Of a DNA stretch of 64,000 nt, positions 27,103 to 35,509 are shown piece by piece; positions within the stretch are counted from its first letter, which is position 1, and each line of letters begins with the position of its first letter. Under the pieces are notes generated by a model. It was not told the DNA's origin and searched no databases. It was given only the letters and a program-made list of their open reading frames with translations. The position numbers and the translations under genes were made by a program. This DNA comes from Mucilaginibacter flavus (GTDB lineage Bacteria > Bacteroidota > Bacteroidia > Sphingobacteriales > Sphingobacteriaceae), in the NCBI RefSeq assembly GCF_030409315.1, contig NZ_JAUFPS010000018.1, positions 31,438-95,437 of the forward strand, read 5' to 3'.

Positions 27103-28113
27103 TTAAAAAGCGGTTATGCCGTAAACGGTGGTGTATTTAAAACTCAGTTTTTGCTCGGGGTAAACATATTTGAACGCGCTCTGGGCCATCAGTGCGGCTT
27201 CGTGGAAACCGCAAAGGATAAGCTTTAATTTACCGGGATAAGTGTTGATATCGCCGATGGCATAAATGCGCTCTACGTTGGTGCTGTAATCTGTGGTATT
27301 CACTACGATGGCAGATCGGTCGATGTTTAAGCCCCAGTCGGCAATTGGGCCAAGTTTTGGGCTAAGGCCAAACAGCGGGATAAAATAATCGGCCGCTATG
27401 TGGCTGGCTTCGTTGTTCCTGTCCAATAGAGTTACCTCCTGCAAATGACCTTCGCCGGTTAGGGCGACTACGTTTGATTTAAGTACCAGGTCTATCTTGC
27501 CTTCTCTGGCCAGTTCAAAAACTTTTTCGGCAGAATCTGGTACTCCCCGGAAAGTATCGCCCCGGTGAATGAGGGTAACGCGCTCGGCAACGTTCGATAA
27601 AAAGATGGCCCAATCCAGCGCGGAGTCGCCGCCGCCGGCTAATACCACTTTACGGTTGCGAAACAGCTCGGGATTTTTAACCATGTAGGCAACGCCCTTG
27701 CCTTCAAAATCAAGCAGGCGGTCAATCTCGGGTTTACGGGGTTCAAAACAACCGAGGCCGCCGGCAATTACCACCACCTGGCAATGTACAGTGGTGTTAT
27801 CATTCGTTTGAATAGTGTATGATCCGTCGTCATTTCGGTTAAGGGTTTCCACCCGTTCGCCTAAACTAAAAGTAGGATGGAAAGGGGCAGCTTGCTCCAT
27901 TAGCCTATCCACCAGTTGTTGGGCGGTCACTTCGGGGTAGCCGGGAATATCATAGATAGGTTTATGCGGATAAATCTCAGAAAGCTGACCGCCCACCTGA
28001 GGAAGTACGTCAATAAGGTGACAGCGCATTTTTAATAAACCCGCTTCAAAAATCGCGAATAATCCAACCGGCCCTGCGCCGATAATGCAAATATCAGTAT
28101 CAATATGTTCCAT
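27103..28113 (-). CDS. Ferredoxin--NADP+ reductase, thioredoxin-reductase-like type
   Basis: A 336-aa flavoprotein with an FAD-binding CIIGAGPVGLFAIFEAGL at about 9-27, the LPQVGGQLSEIYPHKPIYDIPG segment of TrxR-like FNRs, an NADP-binding VVLAGGGDSALDWAIFLS, and a C-terminal IYAIGDINTYPGKLKLILCGFHEAA flavin motif. It lacks the CxxC of thioredoxin reductase. It should shuttle electrons between NADPH and the ferredoxin encoded immediately downstream. Confidence 0.95.
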   Translation of the reverse strand: MEHIDTDICIIGAGPVGLFAIFEAGLLKMRCHLIDVLPQVGGQLSEIYPHKPIYDIPGYPEVTAQQLVDRLMEQAAPFHPTFSLGERVETLNRNDDGSYTIQTNDNTTVHCQVVVIAGGLGCFEPRKPEIDRLLDFEGKGVAYMVKNPELFRNRKVVLAGGGDSALDWAIFLSNVAERVTLIHRGDTFRGVPDSAEKVFELAREGKIDLVLKSNVVALTGEGHLQEVTLLDRNNEASHIAADYFIPLFGLSPKLGPIADWGLNIDRSAIVVNTTDYSTNVERIYAIGDINTYPGKLKLILCGFHEAALMAQSAFKYVYPEQKLSFKYTTVYGITAF

Positions 28114-28188
28114 AACCTGCCATTTAATTCAGCACTCAAATGTGGCTGTATTGCAGTTGGTAAACAAATGATATAAAGTAATATATGA

Positions 28189-29088
28189 TTACTTTAAGTT
28201 ATAATTGGCGAGGCAAAAACGTTTGAAAAGTTCAATCAGTTTACTGTTTTTTCCGTGAAGTTGAATAAACTGAAAGGTGCGAAAAATCTCCAATCCTTTT
28301 ACATCAATAATGCTAAGCTCATTATATTTTAATTCACTCACTACCGATTGTATGGATAGAAAAGTAGCTGTTTCCGAGTATAAAAGGTATTGTTTGATGG
28401 CGATGCTGCTCTCTAACTGAATTTCGATATTCAGATCCTTCGGGCTAATCTCGATGCCGGCCAGGGCATCGTAAATAACATCTAATGTACCCGAGCCTGC
28501 CTCGCGCAAAACAAGCGGAATCTCCAATAATTGTTTCGGATTGATCTCGGCCTTTTTGGATAACTTATTGTTTGCCCTGGTCACCAGCACAATCTCGTCC
28601 TTGGCAAATGGCGAATAGGCCAGTTGGGGCGAGTGGGATGAGCCCTCAATGATAGCGATATCCAGTTTTTCATCCAGGATCATTTGCGAAACCTGGTCGG
28701 TATTGGCCTGTATAAAATTAAAGGTGATCTCTGGGTATGTTTTTTTGAACATAGCCAAAATTTTGGGCAAAATAGTTTGGGCTACCGTGGTACTGGCACC
28801 AATGTGCAGGGTGCCGGCTTCCAGGTTGTTAAGCTGGGCCAATTCGGTTTCGAGCGCGCTATAGGTTTGGAAGATCTTATCGGCATACTGCACCAAAATT
28901 TTACCGGCGGTAGTAAGGGTGATGTTATTGCCGTTGCGTTTAAAAAGCTGTACGCTAAGCTGTTGTTCCAACTCCTTAATGTGCTTGGTTACGGCAGGTT
29001 GGGTAATAAACAGTTCATTAGCCGCTTTGGTAAAGCTAAGCCGCTGCGCAACCGTATAAAAAACCTTAAGGCGGAAATCGAAGATCAT
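28189..29088 (-). CDS. LysR-family transcriptional regulator
   Basis: The 299-aa protein has an N-terminal winged HTH (RLSFTKAANELFITQPAVTKHIKELEQQL, about 17-45) and a periplasmic-binding-like effector domain (about 90-295, LHIGASTTVAQTILPKIL). The style is close to the CysB/CbbR-like LysR group. It lies 75 nt upstream of the ferredoxin reductase gene in the same direction, so it could be co-transcribed with or regulate the reductase/ferredoxin pair. The effector is unknown. Start ATG at 29088. Confidence 0.93.
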   Translation of the reverse strand: MIFDFRLKVFYTVAQRLSFTKAANELFITQPAVTKHIKELEQQLSVQLFKRNGNNITLTTAGKILVQYADKIFQTYSALETELAQLNNLEAGTLHIGASTTVAQTILPKILAMFKKTYPEITFNFIQANTDQVSQMILDEKLDIAIIEGSSHSPQLAYSPFAKDEIVLVTRANNKLSKKAEINPKQLLEIPLVLREAGSGTLDVIYDALAGIEISPKDLNIEIQLESSIAIKQYLLYSETATFLSIQSVVSELKYNELSIIDVKGLEIFRTFQFIQLHGKNSKLIELFKRFCLANYNLK

Positions 29089-29123
29089 CGGTTAAATGTA
29101 GGTGTTTTAAATTTAATAAAAAG

Positions 29124-29237
29124 AGCCTCACCCTGCCCTCTCCAAAGGAGAGGGTTCTTGAATTGCGTATTGGAGATGTAAAAAAAGCTACCATGCTAAT
29201 AAAAGTCCTCTCCTTTGGAGAGGATTTAGGTGAGGCT
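29124..29237. repeat. Composite inverted repeat between LysR and thioesterase genes
   Basis: The outer arms AGCCTCACC (29124-29132) and GGTGAGGCT (29229-29237) enclose two self-complementary segments, CCCTCTCCAAAGGAGAGGG (29136-29154) and CCTCTCCTTTGGAGAGG (29207-29223). These are inverted copies of the same dispersed sequence. It fills the divergent intergenic region. Confidence 0.75.
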
Positions 29238-29241
29238 GTGC

Positions 29242-29250
29242 TATCTTTGC
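29242..29250 (+). promoter_or_regulatory. -7 promoter element overlapping the thioesterase start
   Basis: TATCTTTGC fits the Bacteroidota -7 consensus and ends only 4 nt before the ATG at 29255. Transcription would start at or next to this ATG, so the mRNA may be leaderless; otherwise the ATG at 29291 is used. Confidence 0.45.
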
Positions 29251-29254
29251 AACT

Positions 29255-29794
29255 ATGACAGGAAAATCGCCCAAGGAATCGTATACCATTATGAATGAGC
29301 TGGTATTACCCAATGATACCAATACATTAAATAACCTGATGGGTGGTCGCCTGCTGCACTGGATGGATATTGCCGCCGCCATATCGGCCCAAAAACATTG
29401 TAATCGTATAGTGGTCACGGCCTCGGTTGATAATGTATCCTTTCAATCGCCTATAAAGTTAGGCGATGTGATTAGCATTGAAGCTAAGGTTACCCGCGCG
29501 TTTAATACTTCCGTTGAAGTCAGGATGGATGTATGGGCGCAAAATATTCCATCAGGTACCAAGGTAAAAAGCAACGAAGCCTATTACACTTTTGTAGCCC
29601 TCGACAAAGAAGGCAACAAAACCCAGGTACCGGTATTGTTGCCCGAAACGGAGGAGGAAACCGCTTTATATGAAGGCGCGTTGCGCAGAAGGCAACTACG
29701 TTTAATTTTGGGTGGTAAAATGCTGCCTGCCGATGCTACAGAACTGAAGGCCCTTTTCTTTGGTGAGCAATTGCCCCTTAATTTGAAGGACTAA
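29255..29794 (+). CDS. Hot-dog-fold acyl-CoA thioesterase
   Basis: The 179-aa protein belongs to the BACH/YciA-type acyl-CoA hydrolases. MNELVLPNDTNTLNNLMGGR carries the catalytic Asn/Asp region, and HWMDIAAAISAQKHCNRIVVTASVDNVSFQSPIKLGDVI is the hot-dog helix and following strands. It hydrolyses acyl-CoA to free acid and CoA in the cytosol. The ATG at 29255 keeps the family's N-terminal SYTIMNE region; the promoter position noted above also allows the internal Met13. It may be co-transcribed with the Pmp3-type gene. Confidence 0.92.
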   Translation: MTGKSPKESYTIMNELVLPNDTNTLNNLMGGRLLHWMDIAAAISAQKHCNRIVVTASVDNVSFQSPIKLGDVISIEAKVTRAFNTSVEVRMDVWAQNIPSGTKVKSNEAYYTFVALDKEGNKTQVPVLLPETEEETALYEGALRRRQLRLILGGKMLPADATELKALFFGEQLPLNLKD

Positions 29795-29851
29795 GTGCGT
29801 AACAATTAGCGGCCTGCGTAATCTAAATGGTATAAATTAAAATTAACGGCC

Positions 29852-30052
29852 ATGAGATACTTCCTTTGCTTTTTAATGCCGCCCCTGGCCATCTTAACAA
29901 CTGGTCGTATCGGCGCGTTTATCCTCAATATATTTTTGACGCTTTTTTTCTGGATTCCGGGCGTAATCCACTCCATATTAGTAACCAGCGATTACTACGA
30001 CGCCAAAAGGCACAGGCAGTTAATGCGCGCGACCCGCAGAGCGAGGTGGTAG
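29852..30052 (+). CDS. YqaE/Pmp3-family small membrane protein
   Basis: A 66-aa protein with two membrane helices separated by a short loop: YFLCFLMPPLAILTTGR, then FILNIFLTLFFWIPGVIHSILV. The MPPLA and PGVIHA-like signatures define the UPF0057/Pmp3 family, small hydrophobic proteins tied to membrane potential and salt or cold stress in plants and yeast. The C-terminal tail is basic (DAKRHRQLMRATRRARW), longer than in the shortest family members. Start ATG at 29852. Confidence 0.93.
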   Translation: MRYFLCFLMPPLAILTTGRIGAFILNIFLTLFFWIPGVIHSILVTSDYYDAKRHRQLMRATRRARW

Positions 30053-30073
30053 TGGGTGAGTAGTTGTGATTGG

Positions 30074-30193
30074 GTTGATTAAGAGAGTGGTTGATTAGGT
30101 TAGATTAAGTTAACTTGTTATTTAATCTAACCTAATCAACTTATTCAACTCACTCCAACCTAATCAACTCAATCAACCACTCTCTTAATCAAC
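30074..30193. repeat. Long nested inverted repeat upstream of the sigma-54 regulator
   Basis: The outer arms at 30074-30096 (GTTGATTAAGAGAGTGG...) and 30171-30193 are perfectly complementary over 23 nt. The inner arms at 30091-30107 and 30123-30139 (TAATCTAACCTAATCAA) match over 17 nt. Between them are further copies of CCTAATCAAC/AATCAACTCA. The element ends 23 nt before the ATG of the regulator, so it is in or next to its promoter. Confidence 0.8.
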
Positions 30194-30216
30194 CAAAATT
30201 CACCATATTTGCCTCG

Positions 30217-31563
30217 ATGCAAAAAGGTAAACTTTTAATTATCGACGACGAGGAACGCCTGCGTAACCTGATGGCCCGCATTCTTCAGTTAGAAGGCCAC
30301 GAAGTAATTACAGCCGGCACAGCCAAGGAAGGGTTGCGTAAATTACAGCAGGAGTACATTCATGTGGTACTCAGTGATGTTAAGCTGCCCGATATTGATG
30401 GTATTACTCTTACCGAAACCGTAAAAAAAAATTACCCCGCTACAGAAATTATTGTACTTACCGCCTACGGCACCATCAATGATGGTGTAAGGGCTATTAA
30501 GGCCGGTGCCTTTGACTACATCACCAAGGGCGATGACAATGAAAAGATTATCCCGCTTGTAAGTAAGGCTATGGATAAAGCCCTGTTGCAGCAAACCGTG
30601 ATGGAACTGCAAAGTAAACTGAACGATAAGTTTGGTTTCGAGAGGTTGATTGGCCGGTCGACCGCCATTGGGGATGTGATTAAACTGGCCCAAAAGGTAG
30701 CACTTACCGATACCACCGTTTTACTTTTAGGCGAAACCGGTACCGGGAAAGAGATTTTTGCCGAAGCTATTCATCAGGCCAGCAACCGCAATACCAAATC
30801 ATTTGTGGCCGTAAACTGTAGTGCCTTTACTAAGGAATTATTGGAGAGTGAACTGTTTGGACACAAAGCCGGCTCGTTTACGGGCGCTTTAAAAGATAAA
30901 AAAGGACTTTTTGAAGAGGCCAACGGCGGCACCATCTTTTTAGATGAGATAGGCGAACTTGACCAGGACCTGCAAGCCAAACTACTGCGGGTATTGGAAT
31001 CACAACAATTTTTAAAAATAGGCGATACCAAGCCCACCCAGGTCAATGTACGCATCCTGGCGGCCACTAACCGTAACCTGCTTAACGAGATTAACGAAGG
31101 GCATTTCCGGTCGGATTTGTTTTACCGGCTTTCCGTTTTCCAGATTACGCTGCCTGCCCTGCGCGAACGTAAAAAAGACATCAAACTACTGGCCGAATAC
31201 TTTATGCAGTATTTTGCCTTGAAGGTTAAAAAACAGGTTAATGTTTTGAGTGATGAATTTGTAACCAAACTGGAAGCCTACCCATGGCCCGGTAATATCC
31301 GCGAACTCAAAAACGTAATTGAACGCGCCGTAATTCTTACGGATAACAATATCCTTGATGACAGTTTGTTACCTTACGAAATCCAACAGCAACAAATAAA
31401 AACAGGCGCACCTGTATCTGCCTTTGATCTATCGTCGGTAGAGAAACTGCATATACAACGCGTGCTTAACCATACCCACGGTAACCGCGCCGAAGCAGCT
31501 AATTTGCTAAATATCGGGGTGGCAACGCTGTATAGGAAGTTGAAGGAGTATGGGTTGGAATAA
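30217..31563 (+). CDS. Sigma-54-dependent response regulator (NtrC family)
   Basis: The 448-aa protein has a receiver domain with Asp54 as phospho-acceptor (VLSDVKLPDIDG) and Lys104. The AAA+ domain has Walker A GETGTGKE (172-179) and GTIFLDEIGEL as Walker B. A C-terminal Fis-type HTH (VEKLHIQRVLNHTHGNRAEAANLLNIGVATLYRKL) completes it. The loop that contacts sigma-54 is GSFTGA (219-224) in place of the common GAFTGA. No kinase is adjacent; the nearest orphan kinases in the window are the Kdp kinase at 7.3 kb and the PAS kinase at 42.4 kb. A CATATTTGC -7-like box sits 5 nt before the ATG. Confidence 0.95.
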   Translation: MQKGKLLIIDDEERLRNLMARILQLEGHEVITAGTAKEGLRKLQQEYIHVVLSDVKLPDIDGITLTETVKKNYPATEIIVLTAYGTINDGVRAIKAGAFDYITKGDDNEKIIPLVSKAMDKALLQQTVMELQSKLNDKFGFERLIGRSTAIGDVIKLAQKVALTDTTVLLLGETGTGKEIFAEAIHQASNRNTKSFVAVNCSAFTKELLESELFGHKAGSFTGALKDKKGLFEEANGGTIFLDEIGELDQDLQAKLLRVLESQQFLKIGDTKPTQVNVRILAATNRNLLNEINEGHFRSDLFYRLSVFQITLPALRERKKDIKLLAEYFMQYFALKVKKQVNVLSDEFVTKLEAYPWPGNIRELKNVIERAVILTDNNILDDSLLPYEIQQQQIKTGAPVSAFDLSSVEKLHIQRVLNHTHGNRAEAANLLNIGVATLYRKLKEYGLE

Positions 31564-32213
31564 TCCCAATGCCACTACCCCGGTGTCATGCTGATTATTT
31601 CAGCACCCCACATGCTTCGTGTGGCCATTAAAGCAATACGAAATTATTTGTACAAAAGTAAAACATTGGCCCGCTCAATCGCCGCGGGAAGGGCTGTTAC
31701 TTTTGCTTGATCAAAAGTAACCAAAAATCAAGTCAGCAGAAATGCTTCTTTGCGCTCGTGACCTCTGCCCTGCAAAACGGGCAAAACCTAGGCTGGGATT
31801 ATTTTGCCCTCGCCCGCTTTGTCCCTACCGCAAAAACTCCCTATGCCCTGCCTCCGCATAGCCCCACATTGTTTTGCCCGTTTTCGGCCGAAGCTGTTCT
31901 GCTGACGGGGAAACTAAAATCCGTCGTGCAATAAAGCACGAACCCACCAACGGTTAACCGCAAAAATCGGCATTGACGGCTTCCGAAGCACAGACTCTGC
32001 CAGATCATTAACATTGTGGGAGCCGGCGCAGCCGAGAGTTTTCTTTGGTTACTTTCTTTTGCGGAAAAAGAAAGTAACTACCACTGGCAGTCAATAACCA
32101 CAACCGACTGCTAATAAGCACAGACTTTATGATAATCGAAAACCGACACTATCTTGTAGAAACAACAGATATTGGGCCGCTCAATCGCCATGAAAGAGCT
32201 TGCCCAAATGCGT
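31564..32213. other. 650-base gap filled by a dispersed intergenic element
   Basis: No credible gene lies here. A plus-strand frame at 31707-31934 is present, but its residues look like a translation of repetitive intergenic DNA rather than a folded protein. The repeat listed at 31696-32078 takes up the centre, and the flanks hold GTCATGCTG/ATTTCAGCA-like remnants. Confidence 0.6.
31696..32078. repeat. Dispersed element bounded by GTTACTTT hairpins
   Basis: The left end is the hairpin GTTACTTTTG...CAAAAGTAAC (31696-31721), and the right end is GTTACTTTCTTTT...AAAAGAAAGTAAC (32048-32078). The two ends are also inverted relative to each other (AAAAGTAACCAAA versus TTTGGTTACTTT). This makes a roughly 380-bp unit with terminal inverted repeats and no transposase, in the style of a non-autonomous element. 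I recall similar stretches as frequent spurious ORFs in Sphingobacteriaceae genomes. Confidence 0.6.
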
Positions 32214-32579
32214 TTAATAGAAAAAAGTTTCGGTTATAATTTTGTCGTCTTTTACGCCAAAAACGGCTATTTCTGCTACCTGTAAGCGTTGCCCGTTTTT
32301 CAGGGTCATGTCGCGGCCCATGGCCAGGCTAAAATAGTCGCCGCCAACCACCGGTTCGCTGCTGAAAAAGCTATGCACTTCTGCTATAATTTCTTGTCTG
32401 GCTTTTGATTTTGCTAAAACGGCTTCAATGCCCTTTGTTATGGTAGGTACGCCTATTGCCTGTGCATGTTCCGGTTCCGTGCAAACAATATCGGCACTGT
32501 AAAGTTGCTCGTAAATTTCTGCTACCTGTCTTTTCTTAAAAAGATCATAATATTGATTGGCTAATTCCTGTGTTGTCAT
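32214..32579 (-). CDS. SnoaL-like (NTF2 fold) domain protein
   Basis: A 121-aa single-domain protein with the cone-shaped NTF2-like pattern: ELANQYYDLFKKRQVAEIYEQLYSADIVCTEP at the start and GQRLQVAEIAVFGVKDDKIITETFFY at the end. The fold serves as cyclase, isomerase or binding scaffold; no catalytic residues can be picked out. It is divergent from the AraC regulator gene with 101 bp between starts, which suggests regulation by that protein. Confidence 0.85.
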   Translation of the reverse strand: MTTQELANQYYDLFKKRQVAEIYEQLYSADIVCTEPEHAQAIGVPTITKGIEAVLAKSKARQEIIAEVHSFFSSEPVVGGDYFSLAMGRDMTLKNGQRLQVAEIAVFGVKDDKIITETFFY

Positions 32580-32649
32580 TTGCTTTTCTGATTAATTGAT
32601 AATCCAAAGGTAGTCTGTTGTTTGATACTTAAAGTGTTAAATAGTGTTG

Positions 32650-32658
32650 TATATTTGC
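32650..32658 (+). promoter_or_regulatory. -7 promoter element of the divergent AraC gene
   Basis: TATATTTGC is a full match to the Bacteroidota -7 box and ends 22 nt before the ATG at 32681. A TTTG at 32621-32624 is 25 nt upstream, slightly far for a -33 element. Confidence 0.5.
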
Positions 32659-32680
32659 TCAATCGTATTAATTTTATCGC

Positions 32681-33595
32681 ATGGACGCTTTAAGTACAAT
32701 ATTAGATGCAACCGGGCTAAGATGTGTTGTTTACAGCAAATTTACCCTGGAAGCTCCCTGGGGACTGGATATTGTTAAAGACGAAAACTCGCAGTTTTGG
32801 CGGTTGATAAATGGCAGTTGTACTATTGGAGCGCCGGATGGTAGTGTTATAGAAATGGCTGAGGGCGATTTAGTATTTGTGCCGCATGGCAGTGCCCATT
32901 GGATAGCCGATAAAGCTACAAGCTTACGTATTCCGTCGCCTCAATTTGTTAAGGCCCGCCGGGAGGGAACGCCTATTTTTAATAGTGGCGGCGATGGAAC
33001 CAACCTTGTTGCCGGCCATTTCGAATTTGATTACCAGTCTTTACATCCTTTTTTAAAGGATCTGCCATCAATCATTCACATCCGGCAATATAGTACAGAA
33101 AACCAGCTGTTGGTAAAGCAAATAACGCAGTTAATGTTTGACGAACTCCATAATGAAAGACCAGGTAGCAGCATAATGTTGAAATGCCTGTCGGAAATTA
33201 TGTTTGTCAATATCATCAGGAGCTACCTTGAGCAAGCCCCGCCAGATAGTGGTTTTCTTTCCGCGTTAAATGACCCGAGGATCAGCAAGTCGCTAAAACT
33301 AATCCAGGATTCGCCCCAAAACAACTGGACACTTGAGTCCCTAGCATCAGAGATTGGTATGTCCCGGTCTGTTTTTTTTAATCAATTTAAAAAGCTGGTG
33401 CACGAAACTCCTTTAAGCTACCTTACCAATTGGCGTATCAGGCGCGCGCAAAAGTTATTGATGGCAGATCATGGCAATGTATCAGAAGTTGCAGCCAAGG
33501 TAGGTTATCAATCGGAAGCGGCCTTTAACCGTATTTTTAAATCAAAAACGGGGTATACTCCCGCTGCTTACAGAAGAAGTAAGATTTTTAGGTGA
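32681..33595 (+). CDS. AraC-family regulator with cupin sensing domain
   Basis: The 304-aa protein has an N-terminal cupin (about 10-165, SCTIGAPDGSVIEMAEGDLVFVPHGSAHWI) of the AraC_binding/cupin_6 type. Its C-terminal tandem HTH is NWTLESLASEIGMSRSVFFNQFKKLVHETPLSYLTNWRI and SEVAAKVGYQSEAAFNRIFKSKTGYTPAAYRRS. The group often controls an adjacent oxidoreductase or SnoaL-like gene. It faces the SnoaL-like gene across a short shared promoter region. Confidence 0.94.
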   Translation: MDALSTILDATGLRCVVYSKFTLEAPWGLDIVKDENSQFWRLINGSCTIGAPDGSVIEMAEGDLVFVPHGSAHWIADKATSLRIPSPQFVKARREGTPIFNSGGDGTNLVAGHFEFDYQSLHPFLKDLPSIIHIRQYSTENQLLVKQITQLMFDELHNERPGSSIMLKCLSEIMFVNIIRSYLEQAPPDSGFLSALNDPRISKSLKLIQDSPQNNWTLESLASEIGMSRSVFFNQFKKLVHETPLSYLTNWRIRRAQKLLMADHGNVSEVAAKVGYQSEAAFNRIFKSKTGYTPAAYRRSKIFR

Positions 33596-33973
33596 TATAG
33601 GATTTTTGAAAAAACAATGTTGTATGAGCGCAGCGCGGTATTCCCGTAATTATATAGAGCGATTTATAGAGAAACAAGATCATTCATCCCTGGATCATGC
33701 TTGTTCAGTCCCCGCCTCCTAAATACACATCATTGGGGGTTGCATATCCCGTAGAGGGCTTGAAACAAAGATGACTTCACCTTTTATAACTTGCCATGTG
33801 TAGGTACCAAACCTTACAAACTTTTATAATACAGCGTGGTTAATAACAAAATCGTCACATCGTTTTACACTCTTAAGTATTTTTCAATTTCAATCTTATC
33901 CGGAGCTATTTCTCTTTAAAATCGACATAAATAGAAAAAATCTATCAAAACAAAAACTATATATCAATTTAAT
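33596..33973. other. 378-base gap, nothing recognised
   Basis: The region between the AraC gene and the convergent MocR-type regulator is AT-rich, especially from 33890 to 33970. No ORF with family resemblance, strong hairpin, or promoter pair was seen. Confidence 0.5.
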
Positions 33974-35416
33974 CTATATCATTTTTTTAATCAACTCTCC
34001 CAATAATTTAAAACTTTTATCTACCACATCATCATAAGTTATCCCAAAGCTGATGCGGATAAAATTGGTGTACCTGGCATCGGTGCTAAAAATTTGACCG
34101 GGAGCAATACTGATGTTTTGGGCTATAGCCGCCTGGTATAATTCAAAAGCGTTTACCTTTTTATCAAGCTCAATCCATAATGCGTAGCCCCCATTTGGGC
34201 TGCTTATTTTTGTACCTGGCGGGAAATATTCTGTTACCGCCTGGGCGTATCGCAGGCTTTGTGTGTATAACGCTTTACGCAAATTACGCATATGTAAATC
34301 ATACCTGCCCGTTTCAAAAAAATGACCTATAGCTGCCTGCGTTGGCGTGGCCGATGTAATGGTATGCATCATTTTTATATTGATGATCTGATCTTTAAAT
34401 CTGCCGGGAATGCACCAGCCAACCCGGTAGCCCGGCGCTATTGACTTACTTACCGAGGAGCATAACAATACCCAACCTTCCGTATCATAACTTTTGCAGG
34501 TACGGGGGCGGCTTTTGCCAAAAAATATCTCGCCATAAATATCATCTTCAATCAACGGTATCTGGCGTTTGGTTACTAAATCTACCAATTGTTTTTTACG
34601 ATGATCGGGCATGCAGCTGCCTACGGGGTTGCTAAAATTGGTTACAAACAGGCAGGCTTTAATCTCCACTTTATCCATAGCCTCGGCCAGGTAATCAATA
34701 TCAATGCCCGTTTCCGGGTCGACAGGAATTTCCAGCACTTTTAAATCAAGACTCAGCATTACATTAAAAATGCCGAAAAAAGTAGGGCTTTCAATGGCCA
34801 CTGTATCACCCGGTTTGGTAAGCGCGCGTAGGCAAAACACCAGCGCTTCCATACAGCCCTGGGTAGTTACCACATCATTAGCCGTGATATTGCCACCCCA
34901 GCTAAAAGCATTTTTGGCTATTTGTGTACGCAGCGATACATTGCCCTGCAAGTTCTCGTAATGAATATTACCACTCGGGCTTTTACGAATAGCCTCCATC
35001 ATTGATTTACTAAGCTTTGCCAGCGGAATTAAACCAATGGGCGGCGATGAGCGGGATAGCCCCAATACCGTGGCTTCGCTCATATTCTGGCTCACCAGCC
35101 TGATCATCTGGCTTACGCTGGCTTGTTCTATCTTCTTTAATGGTGGTTTAATTTCGGGCGGGCGGCTAATGCGGGAGGGCAACACTTTTACGTAATAGCC
35201 CGATTTGGGTCGCGCCTCTATCATACCCATATTTTCAAGTTCCACATAAGCTTTATAAGACGTGCTCATGCTGATGCCCTGCTCCTGGCTTAAAGCCCTT
35301 ACAGACGGCAGCTTATCGCCAGATTTAAGCAGTTTTTGTTTGATCTGATTTTCAATACGCGTTACTATCTGGGCGTACAAAAAATCATCATTAGTCGCGG
35401 TTATTGTTTTTTCCAT
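33974..35416 (-). CDS. MocR-type regulator (GntR HTH fused to class I aminotransferase)
   Basis: A 480-aa protein with an N-terminal GntR winged helix (DKLPSVRALSQEQGISMSTSYKAYVELENMGMIEARPKSGYYV) joined to a fold-type I aminotransferase domain. The PLP-lysine is in CSSVSKSIAPGYRVGW and the phosphate site in TTQGCMEALVF. MocR proteins sense PLP or amino compounds and usually regulate a divergent gene; here the divergent GNAT/aminotransferase pair is the obvious target. The ATG at 35416 (MEKTITATND) is chosen over a TTG at 35446. Confidence 0.93.
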   Translation of the reverse strand: MEKTITATNDDFLYAQIVTRIENQIKQKLLKSGDKLPSVRALSQEQGISMSTSYKAYVELENMGMIEARPKSGYYVKVLPSRISRPPEIKPPLKKIEQASVSQMIRLVSQNMSEATVLGLSRSSPPIGLIPLAKLSKSMMEAIRKSPSGNIHYENLQGNVSLRTQIAKNAFSWGGNITANDVVTTQGCMEALVFCLRALTKPGDTVAIESPTFFGIFNVMLSLDLKVLEIPVDPETGIDIDYLAEAMDKVEIKACLFVTNFSNPVGSCMPDHRKKQLVDLVTKRQIPLIEDDIYGEIFFGKSRPRTCKSYDTEGWVLLCSSVSKSIAPGYRVGWCIPGRFKDQIINIKMMHTITSATPTQAAIGHFFETGRYDLHMRNLRKALYTQSLRYAQAVTEYFPPGTKISSPNGGYALWIELDKKVNAFELYQAAIAQNISIAPGQIFSTDARYTNFIRISFGITYDDVVDKSFKLLGELIKKMI

Positions 35417-35422
35417 CACAAA

Positions 35423-35462
35423 ATCTGTTATGGTCAAAATTAACAAAACTGAATCTGTTTTG
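35423..35462. promoter_or_regulatory. Candidate MocR operator in the divergent region
   Basis: ATCTGTT occurs at 35423-35429 and again at 35453-35459, exactly 30 bp apart, i.e. on nearly the same face of the helix. An inverted pair CAAAAC (35444-35449) and GTTTTG (35457-35462) overlaps the second copy. Spaced direct repeats are the usual operator style for MocR proteins. Assignment is inference. Confidence 0.35.
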
Positions 35463-35509
35463 CTATAGCCAGATACTTTTACTTTGTATTATTATAATTT
35501 ATTGAAAAG

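Noticed and set aside
31707..31934. Plus-strand ORF of 75 codons in the 31.6-32.2 kb gap
   Set aside because: It lies wholly inside a dispersed intergenic repeat with hairpin ends; the translation has no domain pattern and looks like a recurring artefact of this repeat.
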